DNA from: an uncultured Chromatiaceae bacterium
GTDB lineage: Bacteria > Pseudomonadota > Gammaproteobacteria > Tenderiales > Tenderiaceae
Reading direction: 5' to 3'
Length of the DNA stretch: 64,000 bases
NCBI GenBank assembly: GCA_945787785.1
Contig: CALZIO010000002.1
Location: forward strand, 1-64,000
Part shown: in pieces, positions 35,601 through 43,701 of the stretch
How the letters are laid out: each line of letters begins with the position of its first letter
Numbering within the stretch: position 1 is the first letter of the stretch
The notes under the pieces: generated by a model
Database searches by the model: none
Told to the model about the DNA's origin: nothing
Seen by the model: the letters and a program-made list of their open reading frames with translations, nothing else
Position numbers and translations under genes: made by a program

Positions 35601-36014
35601 TTCGAAATTACTGAAAACATCGTCATTCAGGACATTGATGACACCATAAATAAAATGAAGGCCTTGAAAAAATATGGCCTACAATTTTCGATTGACGATT
35701 TTGGTACCGGATATTCCTCTCTATCCTATATAAAGAAACTACCCATCGACACACTCAAAATTGACCGGAGTTTCATCATAGATTGCATCACAGATCCAAA
35801 CGATAATGCCATCGTGCGCACCATTATTAGCATGGCAAAGACTTTGGGATTGGAGATTATTGCCGAGGGTGTTGAGGATATCGATCAACTTAATTTATTG
35901 GCACATCTTAATTGCAACGCTTATCAGGGCTTCTACTTCTCCCGCGCAATCCCTGAGCATGACTACCTCAAGATGTTAACTGATCATATTATTGGCAATG
36001 CCAGTAGTCTTTAG
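32697..36014 (+). CDS. Membrane sensor with periplasmic (CACHE-like) region, HAMP, GAF-like, PAS, GGDEF and EAL domains
   Basis: Two TM segments; RFGGDEFVILLS (intact GGDEF); SELLMRWNHP (EAL variant ELL), ITENIVIQD, DDFGTGYSSLSYIKKLPIDTLKIDRSFI. Confidence 0.93.
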   Translation: MGSIILNFNNKFLSTRYYALLLILITILPVLGLMLYHNYEDRSDAIKVIRNQTMDVLRDINRSQENILDSTHDLLIALGQHPSIRSFSETECKTTLTEALNKYTRYNSLSAYKPDGTRFCSTADDGELVEFKNSELFKSSLTTKSLVTSKYIISPSLDKPILVISHAVADKAGDVKAFLNASLSMGWLEKMLGRLPLYDNARLTVFDHNGKILLAHPGYANNIVGQPYNNRLIINEALKNPYLSVKETTNFYGAEIINAIGPLGSDKTLAFITLSVPKDTALAPSYQQLLESLSLTAIISILAILFAFSWTQHLFISPIKELVTATRRLRSGKFGSQSTLESGPAELKELGVAFNEMSSSIARQTNVKNRVETALRQLIQGTKKHASEEFFTHAVSILGKYLEADICLIAMIDQDNPDKIITKSMYSKNSSISNLKIDLINSPAKQVLTDQTYCIFPDAVQQEFPDDQLLTELGIEAYAGTALIDYHLNIRGLLAVMTSTPIEDRDMYQSLIQVFGARITAEIERLDTDNERQKLLEETQLTATAFDTHEGMFITDPNKKVLRVNNAFSELTGFSDDQVIGNSPFNLINGCEPHINCNLIWEEAEQHGKWQGEATITDRQGIPFPVKLTLSAVANKNKVTTYYVAHFQDIRQQKEYEAKIKHLAYHDALTQLPNRSLLIDRLDRLISSMKRRNSHGAILFIDLDHFKEINDTLGHNIGDKLLIEVSRRMKESLREEDTVSRFGGDEFVILLSQLNQDRQLASITAHKISQKIHKKISEEYAIVEHTLKISSSIGIALFPDENNTAEDFLRHADLAMYDAKGTGRDTIRFFKQEMQSIAVERLSLEHEVRSGFENNEFVLYHQPQVDLSNGNIIGSELLMRWNHPKNGLVFPGTFISVMEKGNLIHSVGEWAIQTACDSINKQNSLQLDFPTKLVTSVNISSSQFQDRNFISTVENILEKSGIDGEQLAFEITENIVIQDIDDTINKMKALKKYGLQFSIDDFGTGYSSLSYIKKLPIDTLKIDRSFIIDCITDPNDNAIVRTIISMAKTLGLEIIAEGVEDIDQLNLLAHLNCNAYQGFYFSRAIPEHDYLKMLTDHIIGNASSL

Positions 36015-36203
36015 CCCCTCTACTTAAATAATCAGCAACTCAAACTACCCAATATTCAATCAAGTTATCATCGCCGACCGGTGTGGTAACGAACCAAGGA
36101 TTGATATCAAATTGTTGCTTTTAAAATAAGATCTGGTGCAATATTCATTCAGTAGTGGTACAAGGGTAACTACACCCAGTTGTTTATAAAAACAAACAAG
36201 GAT

Positions 36204-37115
36204 ATGGTTATGACCGATCTTAAAACTCTGAATTCGCAATTTGGCATCGCCAACCATTTGTTATTCGAAACCGACCCAGGCGGCCTGACTCTAGTCAAAA
36301 TTGACAATGACTTCGCAAGCGCGTCGATTGCACTACAGGGTGGACACGTAATGACCTGGACGCCTCACAATGCTGAAGCTGTGATATGGCTCTCCCCTGC
36401 TGCTAAATTAGCACCCGGCAAATCGATTCGTGGCGGCGTCCCCATCTGCTGGCCGTGGTTTGGCCCGCATGAAAGCCAAACCGATTTTCCTGCCCATGGC
36501 TTTGCCCGCACTACACCATGGGATGTGGTCAGCACTACTCAGCGGGATGACGGCGCAACACAGCTTGTACTAAAACTAGCCACTGCAAATTTTCCAGCGC
36601 AACAATGGCCGCATCCCACAACGGTGCAATACGTGGTCACTGTGGGCGATACACTTGAAATAGAACTGGTCAGCCAAAATACCGGTCCGGGCGCTATCAC
36701 TCTCGGTGAAGCACTTCACACCTATTTCAACGTGAGTGACGTGCGTGAAATCAGCGTCGATGGCCTGGATGGATGTCACTACCTGGACAAGGTTGATGAC
36801 TTTACACAGAAACAACAATCAGGCCCTGTAACGTTTAGCTCCGAAGTGGATCGTGTCTATGTGAATACAAGTACAGATTGCATTATTCGTGACCCGGCCA
36901 TGTCGCGCCAAATTAGAATCGCTAAATCTGGCAGTAATTCAACCGTGGTATGGAATCCATGGATTGAAAAAGCTAACAAGATGGGAGATTTAGGTGACAA
37001 CGGTTATCTAAAGATGGTGTGTGTTGAAAGTGCCAATGCAGATGAGAATGTAGTTACTTTACAGCCGGGCGAACAACATACGTTGTCTGTACGTTATTCT
37101 GTCGAGCAGATCTAA
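36204..37115 (+). CDS. D-hexose-6-phosphate mutarotase (YeaD-like, aldose 1-epimerase superfamily)
   Basis: GGVPICWPWFGPHESQTDFPAHGFARTTPWDV, GEALHTYFNVSDV, VVWNPWIEKANKMGDLGDNGYLKMVCVESAN. Confidence 0.92.
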   Translation: MVMTDLKTLNSQFGIANHLLFETDPGGLTLVKIDNDFASASIALQGGHVMTWTPHNAEAVIWLSPAAKLAPGKSIRGGVPICWPWFGPHESQTDFPAHGFARTTPWDVVSTTQRDDGATQLVLKLATANFPAQQWPHPTTVQYVVTVGDTLEIELVSQNTGPGAITLGEALHTYFNVSDVREISVDGLDGCHYLDKVDDFTQKQQSGPVTFSSEVDRVYVNTSTDCIIRDPAMSRQIRIAKSGSNSTVVWNPWIEKANKMGDLGDNGYLKMVCVESANADENVVTLQPGEQHTLSVRYSVEQI

Positions 37116-37180
37116 CAGATTCATCCTAGCCAGACCCTAGGTTGAGGTTTTGCAACCTCAACCTATTACCAACTTCACAT

Positions 37181-37594
37181 TTAGACAGCTGCTGCTTCAC
37201 CATAGCATTGCGCTTTGGTACAGATAGTTGCTGGCATTTCGCGATGTGCAACCAACGCGGACGCTCCACGAATCAGGCGGTAAAACCACCATACCAGCGC
37301 CGCTCCTGCGATGAGAAATCCAATCATGTAATAGATGGTTCCCAATGCGGCCATTGATAAAAACAGCATTCCAATAAAAGTACGAACCAGCCATTCATGA
37401 TGCGTAGCGATCAGCACCATTTCCTGACTTGGCATTTCGCTGCTTTTTTCTACAGTTTTCTTAAAGCGATAAACTTTGAGACCACTAATGATAAAACCCA
37501 ATGGCGCTGTAACGACGAGAATATATAAAGCGTAAACAAATGAAAGAAAAACGACTTCAGACCACTCAATTGAGTCATATAGCTTACTGTTCAT
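37181..37594 (-). CDS. Hypothetical integral membrane protein
   Basis: 137 aa, three to four hydrophobic segments, no recognised family. Confidence 0.6.
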   Translation of the reverse strand: MNSKLYDSIEWSEVVFLSFVYALYILVVTAPLGFIISGLKVYRFKKTVEKSSEMPSQEMVLIATHHEWLVRTFIGMLFLSMAALGTIYYMIGFLIAGAALVWWFYRLIRGASALVAHREMPATICTKAQCYGEAAAV

Positions 37595-37941
37595 GACTAA
37601 GTCCTCCTTTAGCTAAATGTGCTCCTACATGACAAATACTGTTAGCAACACAACAAGGTACTTCATATATCAAGTATAGTTCCTGAGCGTGATAGTCAAG
37701 TATTAATTACGCAAAATTGTTCCTCTATTACCCTGCGCAATAAATTTAGTAATCCAAATTTCGATCAGTGTCGGTCATTGTTAAATACGAATAAAACTGC
37801 TGTTGTGCCTAATTTTCAACTTCGTTAAAGATAATTTCACTTTTAACCCCATATCTTTTCTTAGATCCGACACATAGAATTAATTTTCAATTAGATATCA
37901 TTCACTTAACTCCTCTTCTTATTAGCGCCACGCAATAATAT

Positions 37942-37970
37942 AAATGCGTAATGATTATCATTTGCATTTT
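37942..37970. promoter_or_regulatory. Fur box-like operator
   Basis: AAATGCGTAATGATTATCATTTGCATTTT with perfect 13-bp palindrome AATGATTATCATT. Confidence 0.8.
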
Positions 37971-38002
37971 CTGCCATATGCCCATAAAATGCGTCCGAAC
38001 TG

Positions 38003-38026
38003 TTAATGATTCTTATTCGCATTTAC
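38003..38026. promoter_or_regulatory. Second Fur box-like site
   Basis: TTAATGATTCTTATTCGCATTTAC, resembles AATGATAATCATTCTCATT-type Fur sites, just upstream of ATG 38041. Confidence 0.6.
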
Positions 38027-38040
38027 AAAGGGTAGTAGTA

Positions 38041-39189
38041 ATGACAATACAAAAACAACATCTTATTTATGCGGCAGCGGGCATTCTCATGAGCAGCCCT
38101 GCCCTGGCCAGTAGTGAAATAGATGAGTTGAAACAACAGGTTGAATCCTTGCAAAACCAACTTGATCAAACCACCAGCGCTGTTGAACAGATAATGGAAA
38201 CAGGATCAAATAAAAACAAAACCACTATTGGCGGCTATGGTGAACTGCACTACAACAACATCACCACAGAATCCAACGGCGTTGTGACTGGTAAAAAGAA
38301 AGAGATAGATTTTCACCGCTTCGTGCTGTTTTTTGGCCATGAGTTCTCTGACGAGATACGTTTCTTTTCAGAAATTGAACTGGAGCACTCCATAGCGGGA
38401 GATGGCCAAGTGGGCGAAGTTGAATTGGAACAAGCCTTTGTCGAATTTGATGTGGCTGAAAACCATGCCGCTAAAGCGGGTCTGTTTCTGGTACCGGTGG
38501 GTATCATTAACGAAACACACGAACCCCCCACTTTTTATGGCGTAGAACGCAATCCAGTTGAGAAAAACATCATTCCAAGCACCTGGTGGGAAGCTGGTGG
38601 CGCCATGGGTGGCGAGATTGCACCCGGATGGGGTTATGACTTTGCCGTCCATTCAGGCCTGTTTACCACAGATGGCAGTATTCGCAGCGGCCGCCAGAAG
38701 GTTGGTAAGGCCAAAGCCAATGACTGGGCTACTACGGGACGGGTCAAGTACACCGGTCTCGCCGGTACCGAGCTGGCAGTCACTGCGCAGTACCAGTCTG
38801 ACCTGGCTCAGGGCACCAATGTCGACACCAACAGTGCCACTTTGATCGAAACCCATGCTATCTGGAATAGTGGCCCGTTTGGCGTCAAGGCACTCTACGC
38901 TCGCTGGGACATTGATGGTGCTGCACCTAAAGCTGCCGGCAAAGATAAACAGGATGGTTATTACGTTGAAGGGTCCTGGAAATTCATTCAGAAAGTTGGA
39001 ATCTTTGCACGCTATAACGCCTGGGATAATAGTGCCGGCGATGCCACAGACTCTGAAGAGAAACAAACAAATGTCGGTCTGAACTGGTGGCCACATGAAG
39101 ACGTTGTACTGAAGTTCGATGTGGAAAGTTATGAAAAAACCACCACCGATAAATTTGGTTTTAACGTTGGTCTTGGTTACCAGTTTTAA
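38041..39189 (+). CDS. Outer-membrane porin-like protein with N-terminal coiled coil
   Basis: MTIQKQHLIYAAAGILMSSPALASSEIDELKQQVESLQNQLDQ... (signal peptide, coiled coil), beta-barrel-like repeats, C-terminal GYQF aromatic. ORF 37951-39189; start moved because the Fur site overlaps the longer ORF. Confidence 0.8.
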   Translation: MTIQKQHLIYAAAGILMSSPALASSEIDELKQQVESLQNQLDQTTSAVEQIMETGSNKNKTTIGGYGELHYNNITTESNGVVTGKKKEIDFHRFVLFFGHEFSDEIRFFSEIELEHSIAGDGQVGEVELEQAFVEFDVAENHAAKAGLFLVPVGIINETHEPPTFYGVERNPVEKNIIPSTWWEAGGAMGGEIAPGWGYDFAVHSGLFTTDGSIRSGRQKVGKAKANDWATTGRVKYTGLAGTELAVTAQYQSDLAQGTNVDTNSATLIETHAIWNSGPFGVKALYARWDIDGAAPKAAGKDKQDGYYVEGSWKFIQKVGIFARYNAWDNSAGDATDSEEKQTNVGLNWWPHEDVVLKFDVESYEKTTTDKFGFNVGLGYQF

Positions 39190-39725
39190 TGCTGATATTT
39201 CTCCCAGGTAGGTACGCAACGTTGTTGATGCTGGTGTTGGCACTCTGTGCCACATCGGCGTCAGCGCGTGGCGTTTATCAGCAACCATCTGAGTTTATTG
39301 ATGATGTCTTTGGCCCCCAGCTAAACACACCCAAGCTGCTGTGGCTTTCGAAGGAGGTGCAGTCATCCATTAAAAAGATACTTGGACACAAATATCCATC
39401 ATTACGACTAAGATATTGGCAACATCAAGATGCAACCGCCTGGGTGCTAGAAGCGGTAGGCAAAGAAAAACCCATCACGTTGGGTGTGGTTGTCAGAAAT
39501 AACCAAATAGAACAGTTACGTGTGCTTATTTTCCGCGAAAGCCGTGGCGGAGAAATTCGTTATCCCTTTTTTACGAAACAGTTTCACGCACTGTCGCTGG
39601 ATCAGAAATTGAATCTTAACGGCCATATTGATGGGATTAGTGGTGCCACGCTCTCAGTACGTGCAACTAAAAAAGTGGCTCGACTTGCCCTATTTTTGCA
39701 TCAACAGGTATTAACTACACCATGA
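39189..39725 (+). CDS. FMN-binding domain protein (predicted covalently flavinylated periplasmic protein)
   Basis: N-terminal signal sequence; DGISGATLSVRATKKVARLALFL matches the Dxx(S/T)GAT flavinylation motif. Confidence 0.82.
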   Translation: MLIFLPGRYATLLMLVLALCATSASARGVYQQPSEFIDDVFGPQLNTPKLLWLSKEVQSSIKKILGHKYPSLRLRYWQHQDATAWVLEAVGKEKPITLGVVVRNNQIEQLRVLIFRESRGGEIRYPFFTKQFHALSLDQKLNLNGHIDGISGATLSVRATKKVARLALFLHQQVLTTP

Positions 39726-40501
39726 AAAATACGCCAATGGTTAAGCTGCGCCAGAGTAATATTGGTGTATTGCATCGCCGTGCTGGTGTACTGGCTGGAC
39801 TGTTTATTCTGATTCTGGCGCTAAGCGGTGTCTTCTTGAATCATACAGAGACCTTCGAATTGGACCAACAACAGGTCGACTTCAAACCAATGCTGGCTTG
39901 GTATGGGATAGAACTTCCCGATAGACCTCTCCACTTCAAGACCGATCATCACATCATTTCACAGCTAGGGGAACAGGTTTATATCAGTGGCAAACCGCTG
40001 TTACATCATGAGCAAAAACTAGTGGGTGCGATTTCCAATAACATGTTTATTTTGCTCACTTTCCAACATCAACTCATGCTACTGACACTTGAAGGTGAGT
40101 TGATTGAACGTATAACAGAGTTACCAAGTAATAATACTGACATTGTCTCCATTGGCCTGGACAATAACAATAACATCGCCTTGCTAATAAGAGATGAACA
40201 CTTTATTGCTGACCAAGACCTTATCAACTGGCAAAGCATATCAGACACACACACCATCAACTGGTCAAAACCTGTAGCGATGGATAATGCATTCGAAAAT
40301 ATAATCATTACGGCTTACCGAGGCCACGACCTAAATTACGAGCGCGTCTTGCTCGACCTGCATAGTGGCCGCCTGTTTGGCAGTTGGGGCATCTATCTCA
40401 TGGATATTGCCGCATTATTAATGATTTTTTTGGCCCTCAGTGGTATTTACCGCTGGCAACAGTGCAGAAAAAAGCATTTGAGTAAACGGCACATCGTATG
40501 A
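39722..40501 (+). CDS. PepSY-associated TM domain protein
   Basis: LHRRAGVLAGLFILILALSGVFLNHTETF ... WGIYLMDIAALLMIFLALSGIYRW; overlaps upstream gene (ATGA). Confidence 0.8.
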   Translation: MKNTPMVKLRQSNIGVLHRRAGVLAGLFILILALSGVFLNHTETFELDQQQVDFKPMLAWYGIELPDRPLHFKTDHHIISQLGEQVYISGKPLLHHEQKLVGAISNNMFILLTFQHQLMLLTLEGELIERITELPSNNTDIVSIGLDNNNNIALLIRDEHFIADQDLINWQSISDTHTINWSKPVAMDNAFENIIITAYRGHDLNYERVLLDLHSGRLFGSWGIYLMDIAALLMIFLALSGIYRWQQCRKKHLSKRHIV

Positions 40502-40571
40502 TGTGCCGTTATCAAACTACCTTATCTATCTCGAGTCTCTAAGAGGTCGTATGTATCTTTGAAAGTGTCTA

Positions 40572-42233
40572 TTAGATGCGCTGGTCATCCACTATCACAA
40601 CATTATCTGCAGGATATCCATCATTCTCGCAGACACCGCTGAGCCCTATCTCCTGACCTGCTTCAACTACGCCGCCAGGCATGATCTCACTATTATCTTC
40701 GGTAATGGTCACGGTAAGATACTCAGTTTCATCATTAACACTAACAACCAAGTCGCCACTGAAACCACAGGCCATCCCCGCTGGGGACAAGGTAAAACTA
40801 TCAATTCCAACGGTAAGCACACTGCCTGTCACTTGTTCCTTACCTTCCATACCCGTATCAACGATAATCAATGCGGCTTTTAACTGATCATCACTGCCAC
40901 CTGATAGCTCAAGCACGCCATCAACTGAAATAGGACGTAACTCAGTTAATAACGTATGGTCAAGCAATCTGCCCGACTTGGAAACGATACGGGTACCATT
41001 TACGCCTGGGTCAGCAGTCTGCAGTACTACAGCAAGCGTGTCTTTGATAATAATGGGACCCGATGTCACTTCCATATCAAAGCCTTGCTTATCCGCATCG
41101 GTCGCAACCAGACCTTCCAGTTGCAGAAAATCACCCAGTTCAACAACCAGGGCATTCAATGCCATTAGCGGACGCTGGTTATCTATCGGGCTATCGTTAT
41201 CATCACCTTGCTCGTCATCAGATGAATCATCCTCAGACTGATCATCACAGCCATCTGATTCATCATCATCCTTATGCCGTTTATGACTAAGACACTTATC
41301 CTTCTTTGTATGCCGCTCCGTTATTTCAACGTCATCTTTTGGAAAGGTAAGTGGGCGAATCCAACCAACGACGCTAACAGCCATACCGACCCGTTCATCA
41401 ATCAACAACTCGGATACGGGACGAGGCTCCCCTGCATGTTTTTGGTTATCAAAAAAGGCGGAGTCTTCCCCGAGAAAAACCCTGGCACACTTCTTCTCTT
41501 GAGAACCGTAAACTGGCAGAGCACCACACAGTAATAAGTGATTGTTAACCGAATCGACCTCGCTAATCTCACCATCGAGGCGTACTAGCTTGCCTTCAAA
41601 GTCCTGGTCAAGCACATCTACATAAATTACCGGCCTGAAATTAAAACCCTTCTTGTTCTCAACCACGTGAATGGAATTACCGGCATCCATGTCGATCTGA
41701 AGCGTAACCACTTTACCCGGTTCAACAGTAAAGCAATCGCGGGCAAGCAGGTCCAGTTTTCCATTGCCTGGCAACTTGGGGTGATAAGTATCGTTGTCGG
41801 ATGAATCTTTAGGTGTTTTATCAGTAAGCACCAATTCCAGATCATCCAGGATCAGGCGAATCTTGCAATAAGTGCCAGCGGGCACATCATCGCGGAAAGA
41901 AAAAGGCATTGACTCGTTTTTGAGCCGCAGCAAATCCACTGTTTTCGGATCACCAGAATAAATGGTGACTTTTTCGTCGCTATCCGCACTAATCAATTCA
42001 ACCCGGGCAATTGTGGCATTAATCGACGTAAACTGAGATGGGTCTGCGGGTTTGTCTGTTAACAGAATACCAACCGCCCCACTTTTAGCTACGATTGATG
42101 AAGTCGGTGGCGTTGACTGAATTGATGCTACCTCCGCAGCAGTCTCACTGCCGCCACCGCCACAACCAAACAAAGACAACATCATCACTCCAGCAATGGA
42201 GTGCTGAATAAGATTCTTGAAGAGATTATTCAT
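40572..42233 (-). CDS. DUF4382-domain lipoprotein with Asp/Ser-rich linker
   Basis: Lipobox LFGCGGGGS; SGAVGILLTDKPADPSQFTSINATIARVELI; acidic segment KDDDESDGCDDQSEDDSSDDEQGDDNDS. Confidence 0.8.
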   Translation of the reverse strand: MNNLFKNLIQHSIAGVMMLSLFGCGGGGSETAAEVASIQSTPPTSSIVAKSGAVGILLTDKPADPSQFTSINATIARVELISADSDEKVTIYSGDPKTVDLLRLKNESMPFSFRDDVPAGTYCKIRLILDDLELVLTDKTPKDSSDNDTYHPKLPGNGKLDLLARDCFTVEPGKVVTLQIDMDAGNSIHVVENKKGFNFRPVIYVDVLDQDFEGKLVRLDGEISEVDSVNNHLLLCGALPVYGSQEKKCARVFLGEDSAFFDNQKHAGEPRPVSELLIDERVGMAVSVVGWIRPLTFPKDDVEITERHTKKDKCLSHKRHKDDDESDGCDDQSEDDSSDDEQGDDNDSPIDNQRPLMALNALVVELGDFLQLEGLVATDADKQGFDMEVTSGPIIIKDTLAVVLQTADPGVNGTRIVSKSGRLLDHTLLTELRPISVDGVLELSGGSDDQLKAALIIVDTGMEGKEQVTGSVLTVGIDSFTLSPAGMACGFSGDLVVSVNDETEYLTVTITEDNSEIMPGGVVEAGQEIGLSGVCENDGYPADNVVIVDDQRI

Positions 42234-42707
42234 TGAAACTACTGCTCCGAAATTATTCTAAAGATTTTTTGTGCCATGCCGGCATTACTCTAAATAGATC
42301 ACACATTAAAATCGAGTACGACTCGAGGGATGCAGAATCAATTGACATACACGGACTTATTTATGGGACTGACGCAATTCACAGGCCAAATCACTTCACA
42401 GCATTAACTATTATTATATTTCATACAGTTACGAGGCATATGGCAGGTAATTTGATAATGCATAAATCATTTGAGCTTATGGGTTGTAAAGCTTTTCGAC
42501 ATCGGCCAAATTACGTCAATACAGGATTTTTACACAAAGTTTCTCGTGAGATGAGCTTTAGATGTCTTATATACCATTTTTTAATTGCATTTATTCAGCG
42601 GATACACCTGACTAAATCTACCTGAAAAGATTATGCAACTTTATTATGCGAAAACTTTTCTAAACTAGTTATGCGCGGTCTCAAGATGATATTTCGACAG
42701 ATGCACA

Positions 42708-43334
42708 ATGTATTACGGTGAAAAATTCAACAGCATTTCCCATCTTGTCGGCGCAGTTTTTGCGCTAATAGGATTTGGGGCATTGTTGGCAGTAAGCATT
42801 GAACACAAAAATGCTGCCATGATAATAAGCTTTACGATTTTTGGAATTACCTTAGTAATGCTTTATAGCATGTCCACCTTGTACCATAGTTTTTATCTAC
42901 CCAAGTTAAAGAAGATATTTCAGCGATTCGATCATATTTCGATTTATCTACTCATCGCTGGCACTTATACGCCTTATATGGTGGTTTCATTAGGTGACAG
43001 CAATGGCCTGATAATGCTTGGCTTTATTTGGAGCCTCGCAATTCTTGGATTATTGGTTGATGTGTTGAATCCGCGCCGGATTGAAATTTTACAAATATTT
43101 ATCTACCTATTCATGGGCTGGGCATGTGTACTTGTTTATAACAATTTACGCGAATCTATACCTACTGCCGGGATGGTATGGCTCACCGTTGGCGGCATCG
43201 CCTACACAATTGGCGTCGTGTTTTACGTTTTAGATGATATGAAAAAACTGCGCCACGCTCACGGTATTTGGCATCTGTTTGTAATCACAGGCTCAACAAG
43301 CCATTTTATTTCGATTATCACTTATGTAAGATGA
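42708..43334 (+). CDS. Hemolysin III family (PAQR-type) membrane protein
   Basis: EKFNSISHLVGAVFALIGFGALL ... STLYHSF ... KIFQRFDHISIYLLIAGTYTPY. Confidence 0.92.
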   Translation: MYYGEKFNSISHLVGAVFALIGFGALLAVSIEHKNAAMIISFTIFGITLVMLYSMSTLYHSFYLPKLKKIFQRFDHISIYLLIAGTYTPYMVVSLGDSNGLIMLGFIWSLAILGLLVDVLNPRRIEILQIFIYLFMGWACVLVYNNLRESIPTAGMVWLTVGGIAYTIGVVFYVLDDMKKLRHAHGIWHLFVITGSTSHFISIITYVR

Positions 43335-43429
43335 AACTTGTGAAGCTTAAACACTACCCTAGAATACAAGAAAGCCCCAAGTGCCTTCGCACCTAGGACC
43401 ATCCACCTGATTAAGGTTATTTCGATTAA

Positions 43430-43555
43430 TTAGACGTGCTTCTTATGCCACCCACCGTGTTGTGCATCATATTCATCGGATGCGACAGCAATAATCCCAA
43501 CGACAACAGGTACTAAACACATCGCCAATATTACCCAGAATGAAGTGATTTCCAT
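43430..43555 (-). CDS. Un-annotated 41-aa small membrane protein with His-rich C-terminus
   Basis: Hand translation MEITSFWVILAMCLVPVVVGIIAVASDEYDAQHGGWHKKHV*; strong RBS TAAGGAGGTGTGTA immediately upstream; absent from the supplied ORF track (below its length cutoff). Confidence 0.7.
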   Translation of the reverse strand: MEITSFWVILAMCLVPVVVGIIAVASDEYDAQHGGWHKKHV

Positions 43556-43701
43556 TACACACCTCCTTATATAGGTGTTTCTCTTTGGCTTGCATTAGTT
43601 AGGCATCTCATTGCTGGCCCAGTTCATAATCTTGATCAATTTTATCAAGAATATTTAATGCTATAGACAGCACTGTTATCTATATCATGCTGGCATTGCT
43701 A

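Noticed and set aside
42233-42625. 130-aa plus-strand ORF between the DUF4382 gene and the hemolysin III gene
   Set aside because: No recognisable motif, unlikely composition and no clear RBS; possibly decayed or non-coding sequence
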